Positions 33,933 to 43,154 are shown, numbered from the stretch's first letter. The stretch: 64,000 bases of DNA from Lentisphaerae bacterium ADurb.Bin082 (GCA_002070945.1 MWEG01000023.1:1-64000); one strand, 5' to 3'. Translations and numbers: made by a program. The notes: generated by a model from the letters alone, not told the origin.

Positions 33933-34712
33933 ATGGATGCTTCTACCTTAGCGCTTAGTCCTGAGATGGAGGACTACCTTGAGACCATTGCCGCGTTGTT
34001 TCACGCCAATGGCGAGGCTCGTGTGACTGACATTGCTGCGCGCCTTTCGGTCAGCAAGGCTGGGGTTACCCAGGCTTTGCGTTCCTTGGCTGCCAAGGGT
34101 CTTGTTGATTATCGTCCGTATGTATCTCCGACGTTGACGAAGACGGGTCAGCATGTGGCTGAGCGGGTGCAGCGTCGTCACGATGTGCTCAAGCGTTTTC
34201 TGTCTGAGGTACTGCTTGTTGATTCTGAGCTGGCTGAGGCCAATGCCTGTCGTCTTGAGCACGCGGTAGACAGGTCAGTGCTTGAGCGCCTGGCGCATTT
34301 CATGGATTTCGTGCAACACTGCCCGCGCGGCGGTTCCAAATGGATTCGCGGGTATGAACACTCTTGCGCTCCTGACCAGGAAACCGAGGTATGCGAGCGA
34401 TGCATGGAAATGGCGATCAATGAATACCGAAACAAGCACCGTGAACAACTGACTAAGGAGAAAACCATGACCTTGGCTGAACTGAAACCTGGAGAGAGCG
34501 GACGGATTGTCCGGGTTGGCAGCGTCGGCTCGATTCGCCGCCGCATTGTTGACATGGGCGCTGTCGGCGGCACCAACGTAACGGTGGTGAAAGTCGCCCC
34601 GCTGGGTGATCCCATCGAAGTAAAAATCAAGGGCTACAGCTTGACACTCCGCAAGGAAGAGGCCGAAGCGATCACGATTGAGGCGCAAACAAGCCAGGAA
34701 GGCGCAAAATGA
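33933..34712 (+). CDS. DtxR/MntR-family metalloregulator with C-terminal FeoA domain
   Basis: About 259 residues. The winged-helix domain (about 8-75) has LSPEMEDYLETIAALF, ARVTDIAARLSVSKAGVTQAL and GLVDYRPYVSPTLTKTG. The metal-binding/dimerisation domain follows (about 80-165), with RHDVLKRFLSEVL, NACRLEHAVDRSVLERL and a Cys-containing end (HCPRGGS, SCAPDQETEVCERC). The last 75 residues are a FeoA/SH3-like domain (MTLAELKPGESGRIVRVG, IKGYSLTLRKEEAEAI). The start is taken as the ATG at 33933, with GGGGG before it; an ATG at 33921 is also possible. Its stop overlaps the next feoA by ATGA. Role: iron- or manganese-dependent repressor of the feo operon. The full FeoA module fused to the regulator is worth noting. 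Confidence 0.88.
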   Translation: MDASTLALSPEMEDYLETIAALFHANGEARVTDIAARLSVSKAGVTQALRSLAAKGLVDYRPYVSPTLTKTGQHVAERVQRRHDVLKRFLSEVLLVDSELAEANACRLEHAVDRSVLERLAHFMDFVQHCPRGGSKWIRGYEHSCAPDQETEVCERCMEMAINEYRNKHREQLTKEKTMTLAELKPGESGRIVRVGSVGSIRRRIVDMGAVGGTNVTVVKVAPLGDPIEVKIKGYSLTLRKEEAEAITIEAQTSQEGAK

Positions 34713-35023
34713 TCATGGGAATTCATGCATTACAAGAACACGACAGCGAGGCCAAGGCCAACCCGGCAGGCGAAGCCCCGGCAGCGATGAACAGAAGCAC
34801 GATGCCGCTGGCGTTGTTACCGCCCGGACAGACGGCTCGCGTTGAGCGCATCCTTGGCACTGGGCAAGAAATAGCCCGCAAGCTGTGCGCCATGGGCATC
34901 GTCCACGGCGCCCAAGTGACGGTTCTAAATGCGCAACCAGGCCCCCTGATGCTGCGCGTATGCGAAGGACGATATGCAATCGGTCGAGGAATGGCACAGC
35001 ATATCTTGGTGACGCCATGCTGA
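34709..35023 (+). CDS. feoA: FeoA-domain protein
   Basis: A 104-residue protein. The C-terminal ~75 residues form a FeoA domain (LLPPGQTARVERILGTGQ, ARKLCAMGIVHGAQVTVLNA, LMLRVCEGRYAIGRGMAQHI), a small SH3-like fold that supports ferrous iron uptake by FeoB. The first ~30 residues are a polar extension not usual in FeoA. The ATG overlaps the stop of the regulator gene (ATGA), and AGGAAGG precedes it. FeoB follows 109 bp later. It is the second FeoA-type domain in the operon. Confidence 0.9.
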   Translation: MIMGIHALQEHDSEAKANPAGEAPAAMNRSTMPLALLPPGQTARVERILGTGQEIARKLCAMGIVHGAQVTVLNAQPGPLMLRVCEGRYAIGRGMAQHILVTPC

Positions 35024-35132
35024 TAACCGTCGAAACACGACTGAATGGCAAAAAATATCAAGGGCTTGTCAAGCCTGATTTCATTTTTTTTGACCCATTG
35101 TTAAGGCAACTAAACACAAAAAGGGAGACTTT

Positions 35133-37322
35133 ATGATGGCACGGGAACGTACAGGTGTGGCACCGGGCGTTCAGCGTCCGCGGGTTACTGTCGCTTTGGC
35201 TGGGAATCCGAATTCTGGGAAGACGACCCTTTTCAACGCTTTGACTGGCTCTCGCCAGCATGTCGGGAACTATCCTGGTGTCACGGTTGAGAAGAAGGAA
35301 GGCGACTTTGAGCACGACGGCATGAAAATCCACGTGATTGACTTGCCTGGCACGTACAGTTTGACTGCGTACAGTCCCGAGGAGCTGGTAGCGCGGAACG
35401 TGGTACTCAACGAAGCGCCCGACCTGGTGGTCGACGTCGTGGATGCGTCAAACCTGGAGCGGAACTTGTATCTTGCCGTGCAATTCATGGAACTAGGCAT
35501 TCCCATGATTCTGGCGTTTAACATGTCGGACTTGGCTGAGGCGCGCGGGCACAGCATTGACATTGAGCGCCTGTCCGAGCTTTTCCAGGTTCCCATCATC
35601 CGCCTGGTCGCGCACAAGGGAGAGGGACTGCAAGAACTCAAGCAAGCCATCGTCCAGGTTGCGGAGCAAACACCACCATGCCAACCCACGACCATCAAGT
35701 ACGGTCGCCATATTGAAGTCGAGTTGACCAAGCTGACAAATGCCTTGGCCGGAAGCGCACCTGAGTCCGGGCGTCCGACTGCGCGCTGGATCGCCGTAAA
35801 GCTGCTGGAAGGCGACGAGGCCGTGATCGGGCAGGTGCGGCGGGAAGCCCGCAATGCGATCGAGGTCTTGCAGAAGGTCGAGGAATCGCGCAGCCAACTG
35901 CAGCGTGACCTTGGCGACGATGCCGAAATCCTGATTGCTGACCGGCGTTATGGCTTTATCTCCGGCGCCTGCCAGGAGGCTGTCCGCAGCACAGTCGAGA
36001 CGCGGCACAGCATGTCGGACAGAATCGACCTGGTGTTGACCCACCGCGTGCTCAGCATCCCCATTTTCCTGTTTATGATGTTCCTGGTTTTCAAGCTCAC
36101 CTTTGCGGTGGGCGATCCATTCATGGGCTGGATTGAGGACTTCTTCGCCTGGCTCGGCGACGCCATCACCGCCGCTTGGCCCGAAGGCGCTGCGCCGCTG
36201 CTGCATTCGCTGATTGTGGACGGCATTATCGGCGGCGTCGGCGGCGTGGTTGTATTCCTGCCCAATATCTTGCTGCTGTTTCTCGCCATCTCGATTCTTG
36301 AGGACAGCGGCTACATGGCCCGAGCCGCGTTCATCATGGACCGCTTCATGCACAAAATCGGCCTGCACGGCAAGAGCTTCATTCCGATGCTGGTCGGCTT
36401 TGGCTGCACCGTGCCAGCCATCATGGCGACGCGGACGCTGGAGAACGAACGCGACCGTCTCACCACCATGCTGGTCGCTCCCCTGATGAGCTGCGGGGCG
36501 CGTCTGCCGATTTACGCGCTGATCATCCCGGCCTTCTTCCCGGAAGCTTGGTACGCACGCATGCTGTGGCTCATCTATTTCATCGGCATTGTACTGGCGA
36601 TCATCTGCGCCAAGCTGCTGCGCAGCACCTTATTCAAGGGCGAAACCGCGCCGTTCGTCATGGAATTGCCGCCCTATCGCCTGCCCACGGTGCGCGGTGT
36701 CTTCGTGCATACGTGGGAGCGCGGCTGGCTGTACCTCAAGAAAGCCGGCACGCTCATCCTCGGTGTGTCGATTGTTGTATGGGCACTGCTGACCTTCCCG
36801 CAGGAAACTAAATACAGCCGTGACTATGATCAGGCTATCGACGCAGTCAGCCAGCAGCAGGTGTCCGCCGAAGAGGCGGCTGAACTCATCGCCGAACTGG
36901 AACAGGCTCGCGCCTCCGAGGAACTCGCCAACAGCTTTGCCGGGCGCATTGGCCACGCCATCGAGCCGCTCATCAAGCCGCTCGGCTTTGACTGGAAAAT
37001 CGGCACAGCCTCAATCGGCGCTTTTGCCGCCAAGGAAGTCTTTGTCGCGCAAATGGGCATCGTCTATTCAGTCGGCGAGGCTGACGAGGAATCCGTGCCC
37101 CTGCGAGACAAGCTCCGCGAAAACTACAGTCCCCTGGTCGGCTTCTGCATCATGCTCTTCAGCCTGATCAGCGCTCCTTGCATGGCGACGATTGCCGTGA
37201 CCAAGCGCGAGAGCAACTCCTGGAAATGGGCTCTGTTCCAGCTCGGGGGACTGACCGTGCTGGCGTATGTCATCACCCTGGTCGTCTACCAGGTCGGCAG
37301 TGCCTTGGGAATCGGAATCTGA
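35133..37322 (+). CDS. feoB: Ferrous iron transporter FeoB
   Basis: A 729-residue inner-membrane protein. The N-terminal G domain has GNPNSGKTTLFNALTG (G1), a threonine switch region in HVGNYPGVTVE, DLPGTYSLTAYSPEE (G3) and NMSD (G4). A helical GDI-like linker leads to the membrane part, with two gate-like segments (VVVFLPNILLLFLAISILED, GFGCTVPAIMATRTLENERD, and later IGAFAAKEVFVAQMGIVYS). Length and order match the family. It imports Fe(II), with GTP hydrolysis controlling transport. GGGAG precedes the double ATG at 35133. It is downstream of two FeoA-domain genes and 18 bp upstream of the FeoB-associated small protein. Confidence 0.97.
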   Translation: MMARERTGVAPGVQRPRVTVALAGNPNSGKTTLFNALTGSRQHVGNYPGVTVEKKEGDFEHDGMKIHVIDLPGTYSLTAYSPEELVARNVVLNEAPDLVVDVVDASNLERNLYLAVQFMELGIPMILAFNMSDLAEARGHSIDIERLSELFQVPIIRLVAHKGEGLQELKQAIVQVAEQTPPCQPTTIKYGRHIEVELTKLTNALAGSAPESGRPTARWIAVKLLEGDEAVIGQVRREARNAIEVLQKVEESRSQLQRDLGDDAEILIADRRYGFISGACQEAVRSTVETRHSMSDRIDLVLTHRVLSIPIFLFMMFLVFKLTFAVGDPFMGWIEDFFAWLGDAITAAWPEGAAPLLHSLIVDGIIGGVGGVVVFLPNILLLFLAISILEDSGYMARAAFIMDRFMHKIGLHGKSFIPMLVGFGCTVPAIMATRTLENERDRLTTMLVAPLMSCGARLPIYALIIPAFFPEAWYARMLWLIYFIGIVLAIICAKLLRSTLFKGETAPFVMELPPYRLPTVRGVFVHTWERGWLYLKKAGTLILGVSIVVWALLTFPQETKYSRDYDQAIDAVSQQQVSAEEAAELIAELEQARASEELANSFAGRIGHAIEPLIKPLGFDWKIGTASIGAFAAKEVFVAQMGIVYSVGEADEESVPLRDKLRENYSPLVGFCIMLFSLISAPCMATIAVTKRESNSWKWALFQLGGLTVLAYVITLVVYQVGSALGIGI

Positions 37323-37340
37323 AGAGCAGGAAACTGAAAT

Positions 37341-37541
37341 ATGATCGAATACATCATCGTTGGCTTGATTGTCGCTATCGCCCTCGCTGCGGGGGGCCGC
37401 TCTCTCTGGCGGACGTGGACTGGCCTGGACACCAACGGCTGCGCCGGCTGCACAAGCTGCAGTTCGTCACCGGGCTGCGGTGCAATGTGCCCGCGACCAT
37501 TGCGGCAAGGCAAGGACAGCAATTCCGATTGCGCCCAGTGA
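37341..37541 (+). CDS. FeoB-associated Cys-rich membrane protein
   Basis: A 66-residue protein with one N-terminal membrane helix (MIEYIIVGLIVAIALAAGG) and a Cys-rich tail with six Cys in CAGCTSCSSSPGCGAMC plus a C-terminal Cys. This is the layout of the FeoB-associated Cys-rich family, often compared with FeoC in position. AGGAAA precedes the ATG, 18 bp after the feoB stop. A role in handling or sensing iron at the transporter is inferred from the family. Confidence 0.88.
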   Translation: MIEYIIVGLIVAIALAAGGRSLWRTWTGLDTNGCAGCTSCSSSPGCGAMCPRPLRQGKDSNSDCAQ

Positions 37542-37560
37542 GGTAAAATTGTTTTGAAGT

Positions 37561-37612
37561 GAGTTGCATTTCGTTATAAGAGTTGCATTTCGTTATAATA
37601 TGGCTTATAACG
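37561..37612 (+). promoter_or_regulatory. Tandem 19-bp repeat with palindrome upstream of the beta-barrel gene
   Basis: GAGTTGCATTTCGTTATAA occurs twice back to back (37561-37579 and 37580-37598). The second copy runs into a perfect inverted repeat CGTTATAA-TATGGC-TTATAACG (37591-37612). A TATAAT -10-like hexamer lies inside it at 37594-37599. No good -35 is placed 16-18 bp upstream, which suggests an activator-dependent promoter. The ATG of the next gene is at 37683. Confidence 0.6.
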
Positions 37613-37682
37613 TTATTAAATGCGTTCCAGGTTGGGCGCACAGAAACTTCCATTATTTTTTAGTTTAGGAGAAGGTAAGGAA

Positions 37683-38486
37683 ATGAAAAACATCGGTCGA
37701 ATCGCTTGGATGTTGGTGGCTGTGCTGGCACTATCCGGAACAGCGGCGTTCGCCCAGCAGGATGACGGCAACGAATGGCGTCCCCAAGTCGACTTTACAC
37801 TGGATTGGTCTTCGCGCTACATTGACCTGGGCGAAGTCTTGAATCCCGATCCGGTCGGCCAGGCTGACCTCAGCCTATCTCTGAAAGGCTTCTACGTCGG
37901 CGTCTGGGCCTGCATTGACTTTACTGACGTGAATGACTACCACAACGAGCCGGAAGAGTGGAACTACTACCTGGGCTATAAATACACGTTCACGGACGTT
38001 CCCGGGGTTGAGAGCCTCACCATTGACCTGGGCTGGACTTATTGCGACTGTCCCCGGGACGCCTCGGCAGACAGCCAGGAACTCCACCTCGGCATTCAGC
38101 TCGAAGACGTCTTGCTTGCTCCCGCAGTAGTCGTCACCTGGGACTACGAAGATGACATCTGGTGGGTCGAAGCCGGCGTCAGCCATGAAATGCCACTCGA
38201 ATTCATCAGCGAAAAACTGCTGTTCGGCGCCGCGCTTGATCTGGTTTGGGGCAACACGCGCTGGAACGGCGGCTTTGACAAGGGTGACGATGCCTACAAG
38301 AATGCCTTGGCTACAGCAGCCCTGACCACGGAACTGACGTATCAGCTCACCGAGAACATCTCCTTTGGCCCCTACATGATCGTCGCCTGGGCGCTGGACC
38401 ATGACATCCGCGAGAAATTCCGGGATGACAGCATCAACAACGCCTGCAATTTCGTCTGGGGCATCAAGCTTAACATGGAATTCTAA
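37683..38486 (+). CDS. Outer-membrane beta-barrel protein, porin-like
   Basis: A 267-residue protein with a signal peptide (MKNIGRIAWMLVAVLALSGT, cleavage after AAFAQ). The mature part is made of alternating hydrophobic strands and acidic loops (DFTLDWSSRYIDLGEV, ADLSLSLKGFYVGVWACIDF, WNYYLGYKYTF, LTIDLGWTYCDC) and ends in NMEF with a terminal Phe, the usual C-terminal signature of outer-membrane barrels. It resembles small uncharacterised porin-like barrels. AAGGAA precedes the ATG at 37683. It lies downstream of the feo genes behind its own repeat-containing control region. A link to iron is possible but not shown. Confidence 0.82.
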   Translation: MKNIGRIAWMLVAVLALSGTAAFAQQDDGNEWRPQVDFTLDWSSRYIDLGEVLNPDPVGQADLSLSLKGFYVGVWACIDFTDVNDYHNEPEEWNYYLGYKYTFTDVPGVESLTIDLGWTYCDCPRDASADSQELHLGIQLEDVLLAPAVVVTWDYEDDIWWVEAGVSHEMPLEFISEKLLFGAALDLVWGNTRWNGGFDKGDDAYKNALATAALTTELTYQLTENISFGPYMIVAWALDHDIREKFRDDSINNACNFVWGIKLNMEF

Positions 38487-38505
38487 GTCGCGTGGTCCAG
38501 TACTC

Positions 38506-39249
38506 TCAGCGCAGGCCGCGTTGCTTGAGTATGGGCAGTATCACATTGGCGGCATTGGTGGTGATGGAGTCCATGCCGCAGGGCAGAACCTTGTCCAGCG
38601 CCTCAGCGTTGTCTACCGGACAGACGTCCACGGCAATGTCGCGTGCATGGAAAAAGGCCACTTCTTCTGCCGTGATCTCGTTCGTCCAGATGCAGGTTTT
38701 GTTGATGATGTCGTAGGCGTCCGGCAGGGGCTCCTTCACATAGCGGTCAGGGAAGCCTTGCAGCGGCAGGGTTGGCTCCAGTTCGCGATAGAGCTTCATC
38801 AGCCGAGTGTGGAAGGACAAGGCCATAACCTGCGACATCAACTCACGACGTCGCAAATAGTCGAGAACCTGCAAGGCAACGTCCTCGCTGGCGTCCTTGA
38901 GCTCTACCAGCAAAAACATGCCTGGCCGCACGGCGAGAATCGCTTCAATGGCCTCTTCCAAAGTGGGTATGCGCGCGCCGGCAAAGGCGGAATTTTTCCA
39001 GCTGCCGAAATCCAATTCACGCAGCTCTGCCAAGCTCATGTCGCGCACGCGGCCATGGCCATTGCTGCAGCGCTCCAGGGTGGCGTCGTGAGTGACGACC
39101 AGCTGGCCATCACGCGTGGGATGGACATCGAATTCAATGGCGTCAACACCAAGCTGAGCCGCCGCCACCAAGGACGGAATCGTGTTCTCCGGGTACAGTG
39201 ACGGCAGGCCACGATGGCCAATGACCTGAAGCTTTTTTACCGACATCAT
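38506..39249 (-). CDS. Glycerophosphodiester phosphodiesterase
   Basis: A 247-residue cytoplasmic GDPD/UgpQ-type enzyme. It carries GHRG with His12, PENT at 20-23, EFDVHPTRDG with Glu39 and Asp41, and VTHD with His54, the residues that bind metal and act in catalysis. Later conserved pieces are FLLVELKD and the closing DSITTNAANVILPIL. It hydrolyses glycerophosphodiesters to glycerol 3-phosphate and an alcohol. AAGGAG precedes the start; ATG codons at 39249 and 39246 are both possible. It is 93 bp downstream of the ABC exporter pair and convergent with the barrel gene. Confidence 0.95.
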   Translation of the reverse strand: MMSVKKLQVIGHRGLPSLYPENTIPSLVAAAQLGVDAIEFDVHPTRDGQLVVTHDATLERCSNGHGRVRDMSLAELRELDFGSWKNSAFAGARIPTLEEAIEAILAVRPGMFLLVELKDASEDVALQVLDYLRRRELMSQVMALSFHTRLMKLYRELEPTLPLQGFPDRYVKEPLPDAYDIINKTCIWTNEITAEEVAFFHARDIAVDVCPVDNAEALDKVLPCGMDSITTNAANVILPILKQRGLR

Positions 39250-39342
39250 TCAAATCTCCTTGGTTGCGTGCCAAACAAACAAAAAAGAGGAACAGGAACT
39301 CGGATCGTAAAAGCGCACCAAGCAGCTGTCCACTAAAACGTT

Positions 39343-41277
39343 CTATTCCGCGCCCAATAGCGCTGCCTGGCTCTGTTCAAGTTGCCAGTAGGCGCCCCGC
39401 AGCGCCAGCAATTCGCGCCGTGCGCCGCGCTCGACAATGCGTCCGTCCGCCATGACCAGGATTACGTCCGCATCGCGAATGGTTGACAACCGATGGGCAA
39501 TGACCAGACAGGTTCGTCCCTTCATCAGGTGAATCATCGCTCGTTGCACGCACATTTCCGTGCGGGTGTCCACATTGGAGGTCGCTTCATCCAGGATCAA
39601 TACCGGCGGGTCTGCCAGCACGGCGCGGGCGATGGACACCAGCTGCCGCTGCCCCTGGCTCAAATTGCCGCCATTTTCGCTCAGAACCGTGTCGTAGCCC
39701 TGCGGCAGGCGGCGGATAAAGGCGTCGGCCCCTGCTGTACGCGCTGCCTCCTCGACCTCGGCGTCGCTGCTTTCCAGGCGACCATAGCGGATGTTATCCC
39801 GTACGCTTCCCGAGAACAGCTGGGTGTCTTGCAGCACCATGGCCATGGCCTGGCGGAGGCTCTGCCGGGGAAGCTGGGTAATGGGCACGCCATCAAGGCA
39901 GATACGGCCTTGCTGCGGCTCGTAAAAGCGCATCAGCAGACTGACCACGGTGGTTTTGCCAGCGCCTGTGCTGCCCACCAGGGCGACTTTCTGCCCCGGT
40001 TGAACCAACAGCGTGAAGTCCCGCAGCACGGGTTCGCCTTCCTTATAGTAAAAACACACATTCTCAAAGCTGAGTTCGCCACGCACGGTCGTCAGCGGCT
40101 GCGCATCGGCGGCGTCAGCTGGCTCGGGCGCCTCATCCATCATGGCAAAAACCCGCTCCGCGCCCGCCAGTGCCGACTGGATGTCATTATACTGGGTGGC
40201 AATGTGGTTCAACGGCCGGGAGAACTGCCGCGTATATTGGATGAAGGCTGCGATGACGCCGACCGTGATGTCGCCCTGCATGGCCAGCCAGCCGCCATAG
40301 CCCGCCAGCAAGGCATAGCCAACGTTGTTGAGAAGATTCATCAAGGGCGGCACAATGCCGGACAGCACCCGCGCCCGGATGCCAGTGCGGCGCAATTCCT
40401 GATTGAGGACGGCAAAGTCAGCAATGGCCTGCCCCTCGTGGTTGAAGGCCTTGACCGTCTTCTGTGCGCTGATGATTTCTTCAATGTGCCCATTGAGCAG
40501 CCCCAGCATGGTCTGCTGAGCCAGAAAGTTCGCACGAATGCGCTTGGCGACCACCTTAGTCAGCAGAAAACTGAATGGAACCGTCACCATCGCCGTCAAG
40601 GTCAACCGGCCGCTGAGCAGCATCATGGACAGCAGCGCTCCAAACAAGGTGATGACGCTGCCGAAAAAATCCACCACGCCGCGGGACAGCACCTGCGCCA
40701 CCATTTCAATGTCGTTAGTCATGCGGCTGAGAATCTCGCCGTGCGTCCGCCCATCAAAAAAGCTTAGCGGCAACGTCTGCAACTTGGCGAACAACTCACG
40801 ACGCAATTCGCACACCGTATCCTGCGATATCTTGGCAGACAGCCAGCCTTGCAAAAAGGACACCAAGGCGTTGCCCACATAGACCAGCAGCATGAACAAC
40901 AGCATCCGCAGCAACTGCTCCATGTCCACTGACACACCATTTTTCACCACCTTCAGCGAGTCGATGGCGCGCCCCAGAAACAAGGGATTTAGCAGCGACA
41001 AGCAGGTACCAGAAATGACCAGCAAGAAAATCAGCAGGAGCCACGGCGTCCGCCCACGCAACGCCCTCAGCAAGCGCAGGAAACTGCTGCGCGCGTTCCG
41101 GGCGCGGACAATCTGCCGTCCCATGCCGCGGTGTCCTCCGCCTCGTCCCATGCCGCGGTGTCCATGGTGGTGCCCGCCATCACCGCTGGCGGCGTCGGCA
41201 GCCAGGCCGCGTTCCACTAGCGCCTGCCAGCGCGGCGGCAAATTGAGTTTCAGGGCGGGCTTCTTCGGCTCAGTCAT
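39343..41277 (-). CDS. ABC exporter subunit with canonical Walker B, heterodimer partner
   Basis: A 644-residue half-transporter: an N-terminal six-helix ABC-membrane domain and an ATPase domain. Walker A is GSTGAGKT, the signature is LSQGQ (altered from LSGGQ) and Walker B is LILDEATS with the catalytic Glu. The N-terminus carries a His/Gly/Arg-rich stretch (DGGHHHGHRGMGRGGGHRGM) ahead of the membrane domain, possibly metal-binding. Its ATG at 41277 overlaps the stop of the upstream partner by 8 bp, so the two are translated together. The altered signature here pairs with the altered Walker B of the partner, as in heterodimeric exporters of the TM287/288 or BmrCD type. Probable multidrug or lipid export. 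The longer frame from 41394 is rejected because it overlaps the partner. Confidence 0.93.
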   Translation of the reverse strand: MTEPKKPALKLNLPPRWQALVERGLAADAASGDGGHHHGHRGMGRGGGHRGMGRQIVRARNARSSFLRLLRALRGRTPWLLLIFLLVISGTCLSLLNPLFLGRAIDSLKVVKNGVSVDMEQLLRMLLFMLLVYVGNALVSFLQGWLSAKISQDTVCELRRELFAKLQTLPLSFFDGRTHGEILSRMTNDIEMVAQVLSRGVVDFFGSVITLFGALLSMMLLSGRLTLTAMVTVPFSFLLTKVVAKRIRANFLAQQTMLGLLNGHIEEIISAQKTVKAFNHEGQAIADFAVLNQELRRTGIRARVLSGIVPPLMNLLNNVGYALLAGYGGWLAMQGDITVGVIAAFIQYTRQFSRPLNHIATQYNDIQSALAGAERVFAMMDEAPEPADAADAQPLTTVRGELSFENVCFYYKEGEPVLRDFTLLVQPGQKVALVGSTGAGKTTVVSLLMRFYEPQQGRICLDGVPITQLPRQSLRQAMAMVLQDTQLFSGSVRDNIRYGRLESSDAEVEEAARTAGADAFIRRLPQGYDTVLSENGGNLSQGQRQLVSIARAVLADPPVLILDEATSNVDTRTEMCVQRAMIHLMKGRTCLVIAHRLSTIRDADVILVMADGRIVERGARRELLALRGAYWQLEQSQAALLGAE

Positions 41278-43048
41278 GGCGCAGCCCTCCCTTCTCGCTC
41301 CGCGTCGATACATCCTCGCCGGTCTGCGACTCGACAATCTCCTGGTAGACCCGGCAGGAGCGCAGCAGCTCGGCATGGTGCCCCTGACCGACAATCACGC
41401 CGTCTTGCAGAACCACTATCCGGTCAGCATTGGACACCGACGATATTCGCTGGGCTATTTGCAGAATGCTCATGTTGGCGCAGGCTTCCTTCAAGCTCGC
41501 TTGGAGGCGCCTCTCCGTTTCGCTGTCAATCGCCGACATGCTGTCATCCAGAATCAGCAGCGACGGCTTTTTCAGCAAGGCTCTGGCAATCGCCAGCCGT
41601 TGCTTCTGGCCGCCGGAAAGAGTGACGCCACGCTGGCCAACCAGTGTTTCGTAACCATCCTTGAAAGACATCACGAAGTCGTGCGCCTGCGCCACTCGCG
41701 CTGCCTCCTCAATCTCCTCTTGGGACGCCGTGCTTTTCCCCCAGCGGATGTTTTCAGTCACCGTGCCACTGAACAGCACCGACTCTTGCAGCACCATGCT
41801 CATCTTGTCCCGCAAATCGCTCAGGCGATATTCGCGCACATCGCAGCCATCAACGAACACCGCGCCGCCTGTCGCATCATAGAAGCGCGGCAGCAAATGC
41901 ACCAATGTACTCTTGCCGGAACCCGTGGCGCCCAGCACCGCCACCCTCTCGCCCGGCCGAATTGAAAAATTCACACCCTGCAAAACCGGCGCTCCAGCCG
42001 CGCCCGGATAGCGAAAACTTACCTCGCGGAATTCGACCGTCGCCGCATGGCGTTCCCGCGTTTCCGCGACGGCGACTGGCCTGGCGTCCTCGGGGTCAAC
42101 GACAGACGGCTCAGTGTCCATCACTGCCGTGATGCGGTCCGCTGAAGCCTTGGCGCGGGAAAAATCTGTCAGCACAAAGGCCGCGAACATGAATGAGAAG
42201 AGGATTTGGGTGATGTAATTGACCATCGCCATCACCTCGCCGACAGTGAGTTCGCCGTTGCGCACTGTCCAGCCGCCGACATAGAGCACTGCCAGAATGC
42301 CCATATTCATAATCAGCATGATCAGAGGCATCATGCCGGACATGAAGCGCGCCGTCCGCAGGTGCTGATTCGCCAGGCCGCGATTCTCTCGCTCGAAGCG
42401 CCGCTTTTCGTAGTCACTGCGACCAAAAGCCTTCACCACCCGGATGCCGGCGAGATTTTCCTGCAAGGCCGCGTTCAGGCGGTCGATCTTTTCCTGGATC
42501 AGGGTGAACATCGGCTGGCTGTAGCGAAAAGTCAGCAGGCTCATGAAGAGAATCGGCGGCACCAGCAAAAGCAAAATACCTGCCAGACGCATGTCGATGA
42601 GCAGAGCCATCACTATGCCTCCCAGGCACATCATCGGCTGCCGCACCAGCATCCTCAGGCACATCACCAGCGTATGCTGGACTTGGCCGACATCCTGGGT
42701 CAAACGCGTGATCAGCGACGCTGTTGAAAAGCGGTCGGTTTCCGCAAAGGAGAGCGACATCACCTTGCGAAACAACGCCTGGCGCAATTCTGCGCCGAAA
42801 TTCTGCCCGGCCAGGCTGGAAAAGTAGGTGCAGCCAGCGCCGCCAATCACTGCCAGCGCCGATGTGCCCAGCATGAGCAGGCAGGTCACCCCGATCAACC
42901 GCAAGTCGCCCTTGCCAACGCCGTCGTCAATAATCCGCGCCATGAAACGCGGCTGGATTAAATCCAGGGCGACCTCGATGATCATGAACAAGGGCGCCAT
43001 GGCGATCTGCCAGCGGTATGGCGCCATGTATCGTAACAATTTTCTCAC
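41270..43048 (-). CDS. ABC exporter subunit with degenerate Walker B, heterodimer partner
   Basis: A 592-residue half-transporter: membrane domain (about 1-310) and ATPase domain. Walker A is GATGSGKS, the signature is a perfect LSGGQ, and Walker B is LLILDDSMS with Asp in place of the catalytic Glu. This marks the degenerate ATP site found in heterodimeric exporters, completed by the altered LSQGQ of the downstream partner. The start is GTG at 43048 with AAGGA 12 bases upstream; an ATG eight codons in is an alternative. The two genes overlap and must act as one transporter. Confidence 0.93.
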   Translation of the reverse strand: MRKLLRYMAPYRWQIAMAPLFMIIEVALDLIQPRFMARIIDDGVGKGDLRLIGVTCLLMLGTSALAVIGGAGCTYFSSLAGQNFGAELRQALFRKVMSLSFAETDRFSTASLITRLTQDVGQVQHTLVMCLRMLVRQPMMCLGGIVMALLIDMRLAGILLLLVPPILFMSLLTFRYSQPMFTLIQEKIDRLNAALQENLAGIRVVKAFGRSDYEKRRFERENRGLANQHLRTARFMSGMMPLIMLIMNMGILAVLYVGGWTVRNGELTVGEVMAMVNYITQILFSFMFAAFVLTDFSRAKASADRITAVMDTEPSVVDPEDARPVAVAETRERHAATVEFREVSFRYPGAAGAPVLQGVNFSIRPGERVAVLGATGSGKSTLVHLLPRFYDATGGAVFVDGCDVREYRLSDLRDKMSMVLQESVLFSGTVTENIRWGKSTASQEEIEEAARVAQAHDFVMSFKDGYETLVGQRGVTLSGGQKQRLAIARALLKKPSLLILDDSMSAIDSETERRLQASLKEACANMSILQIAQRISSVSNADRIVVLQDGVIVGQGHHAELLRSCRVYQEIVESQTGEDVSTRSEKGGLRHD

Positions 43049-43154
43049 GTGGACTGCTTGTCCTTATCTTTCGCGCTAAGGAAAACCCACGCCCCGGCGG
43101 TCATCGTCCCCCAGCAAACGGCAACAAACGTGTGCATCCGCCCACCTTGTCCAC

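Noticed and set aside
35018-35137. Possible 39-codon gene bridging feoA and feoB, overlapping both
   Set aside because: It overlaps the feoA stop and feoB start, has no recognisable domain and no independent ribosome site; probably chance.
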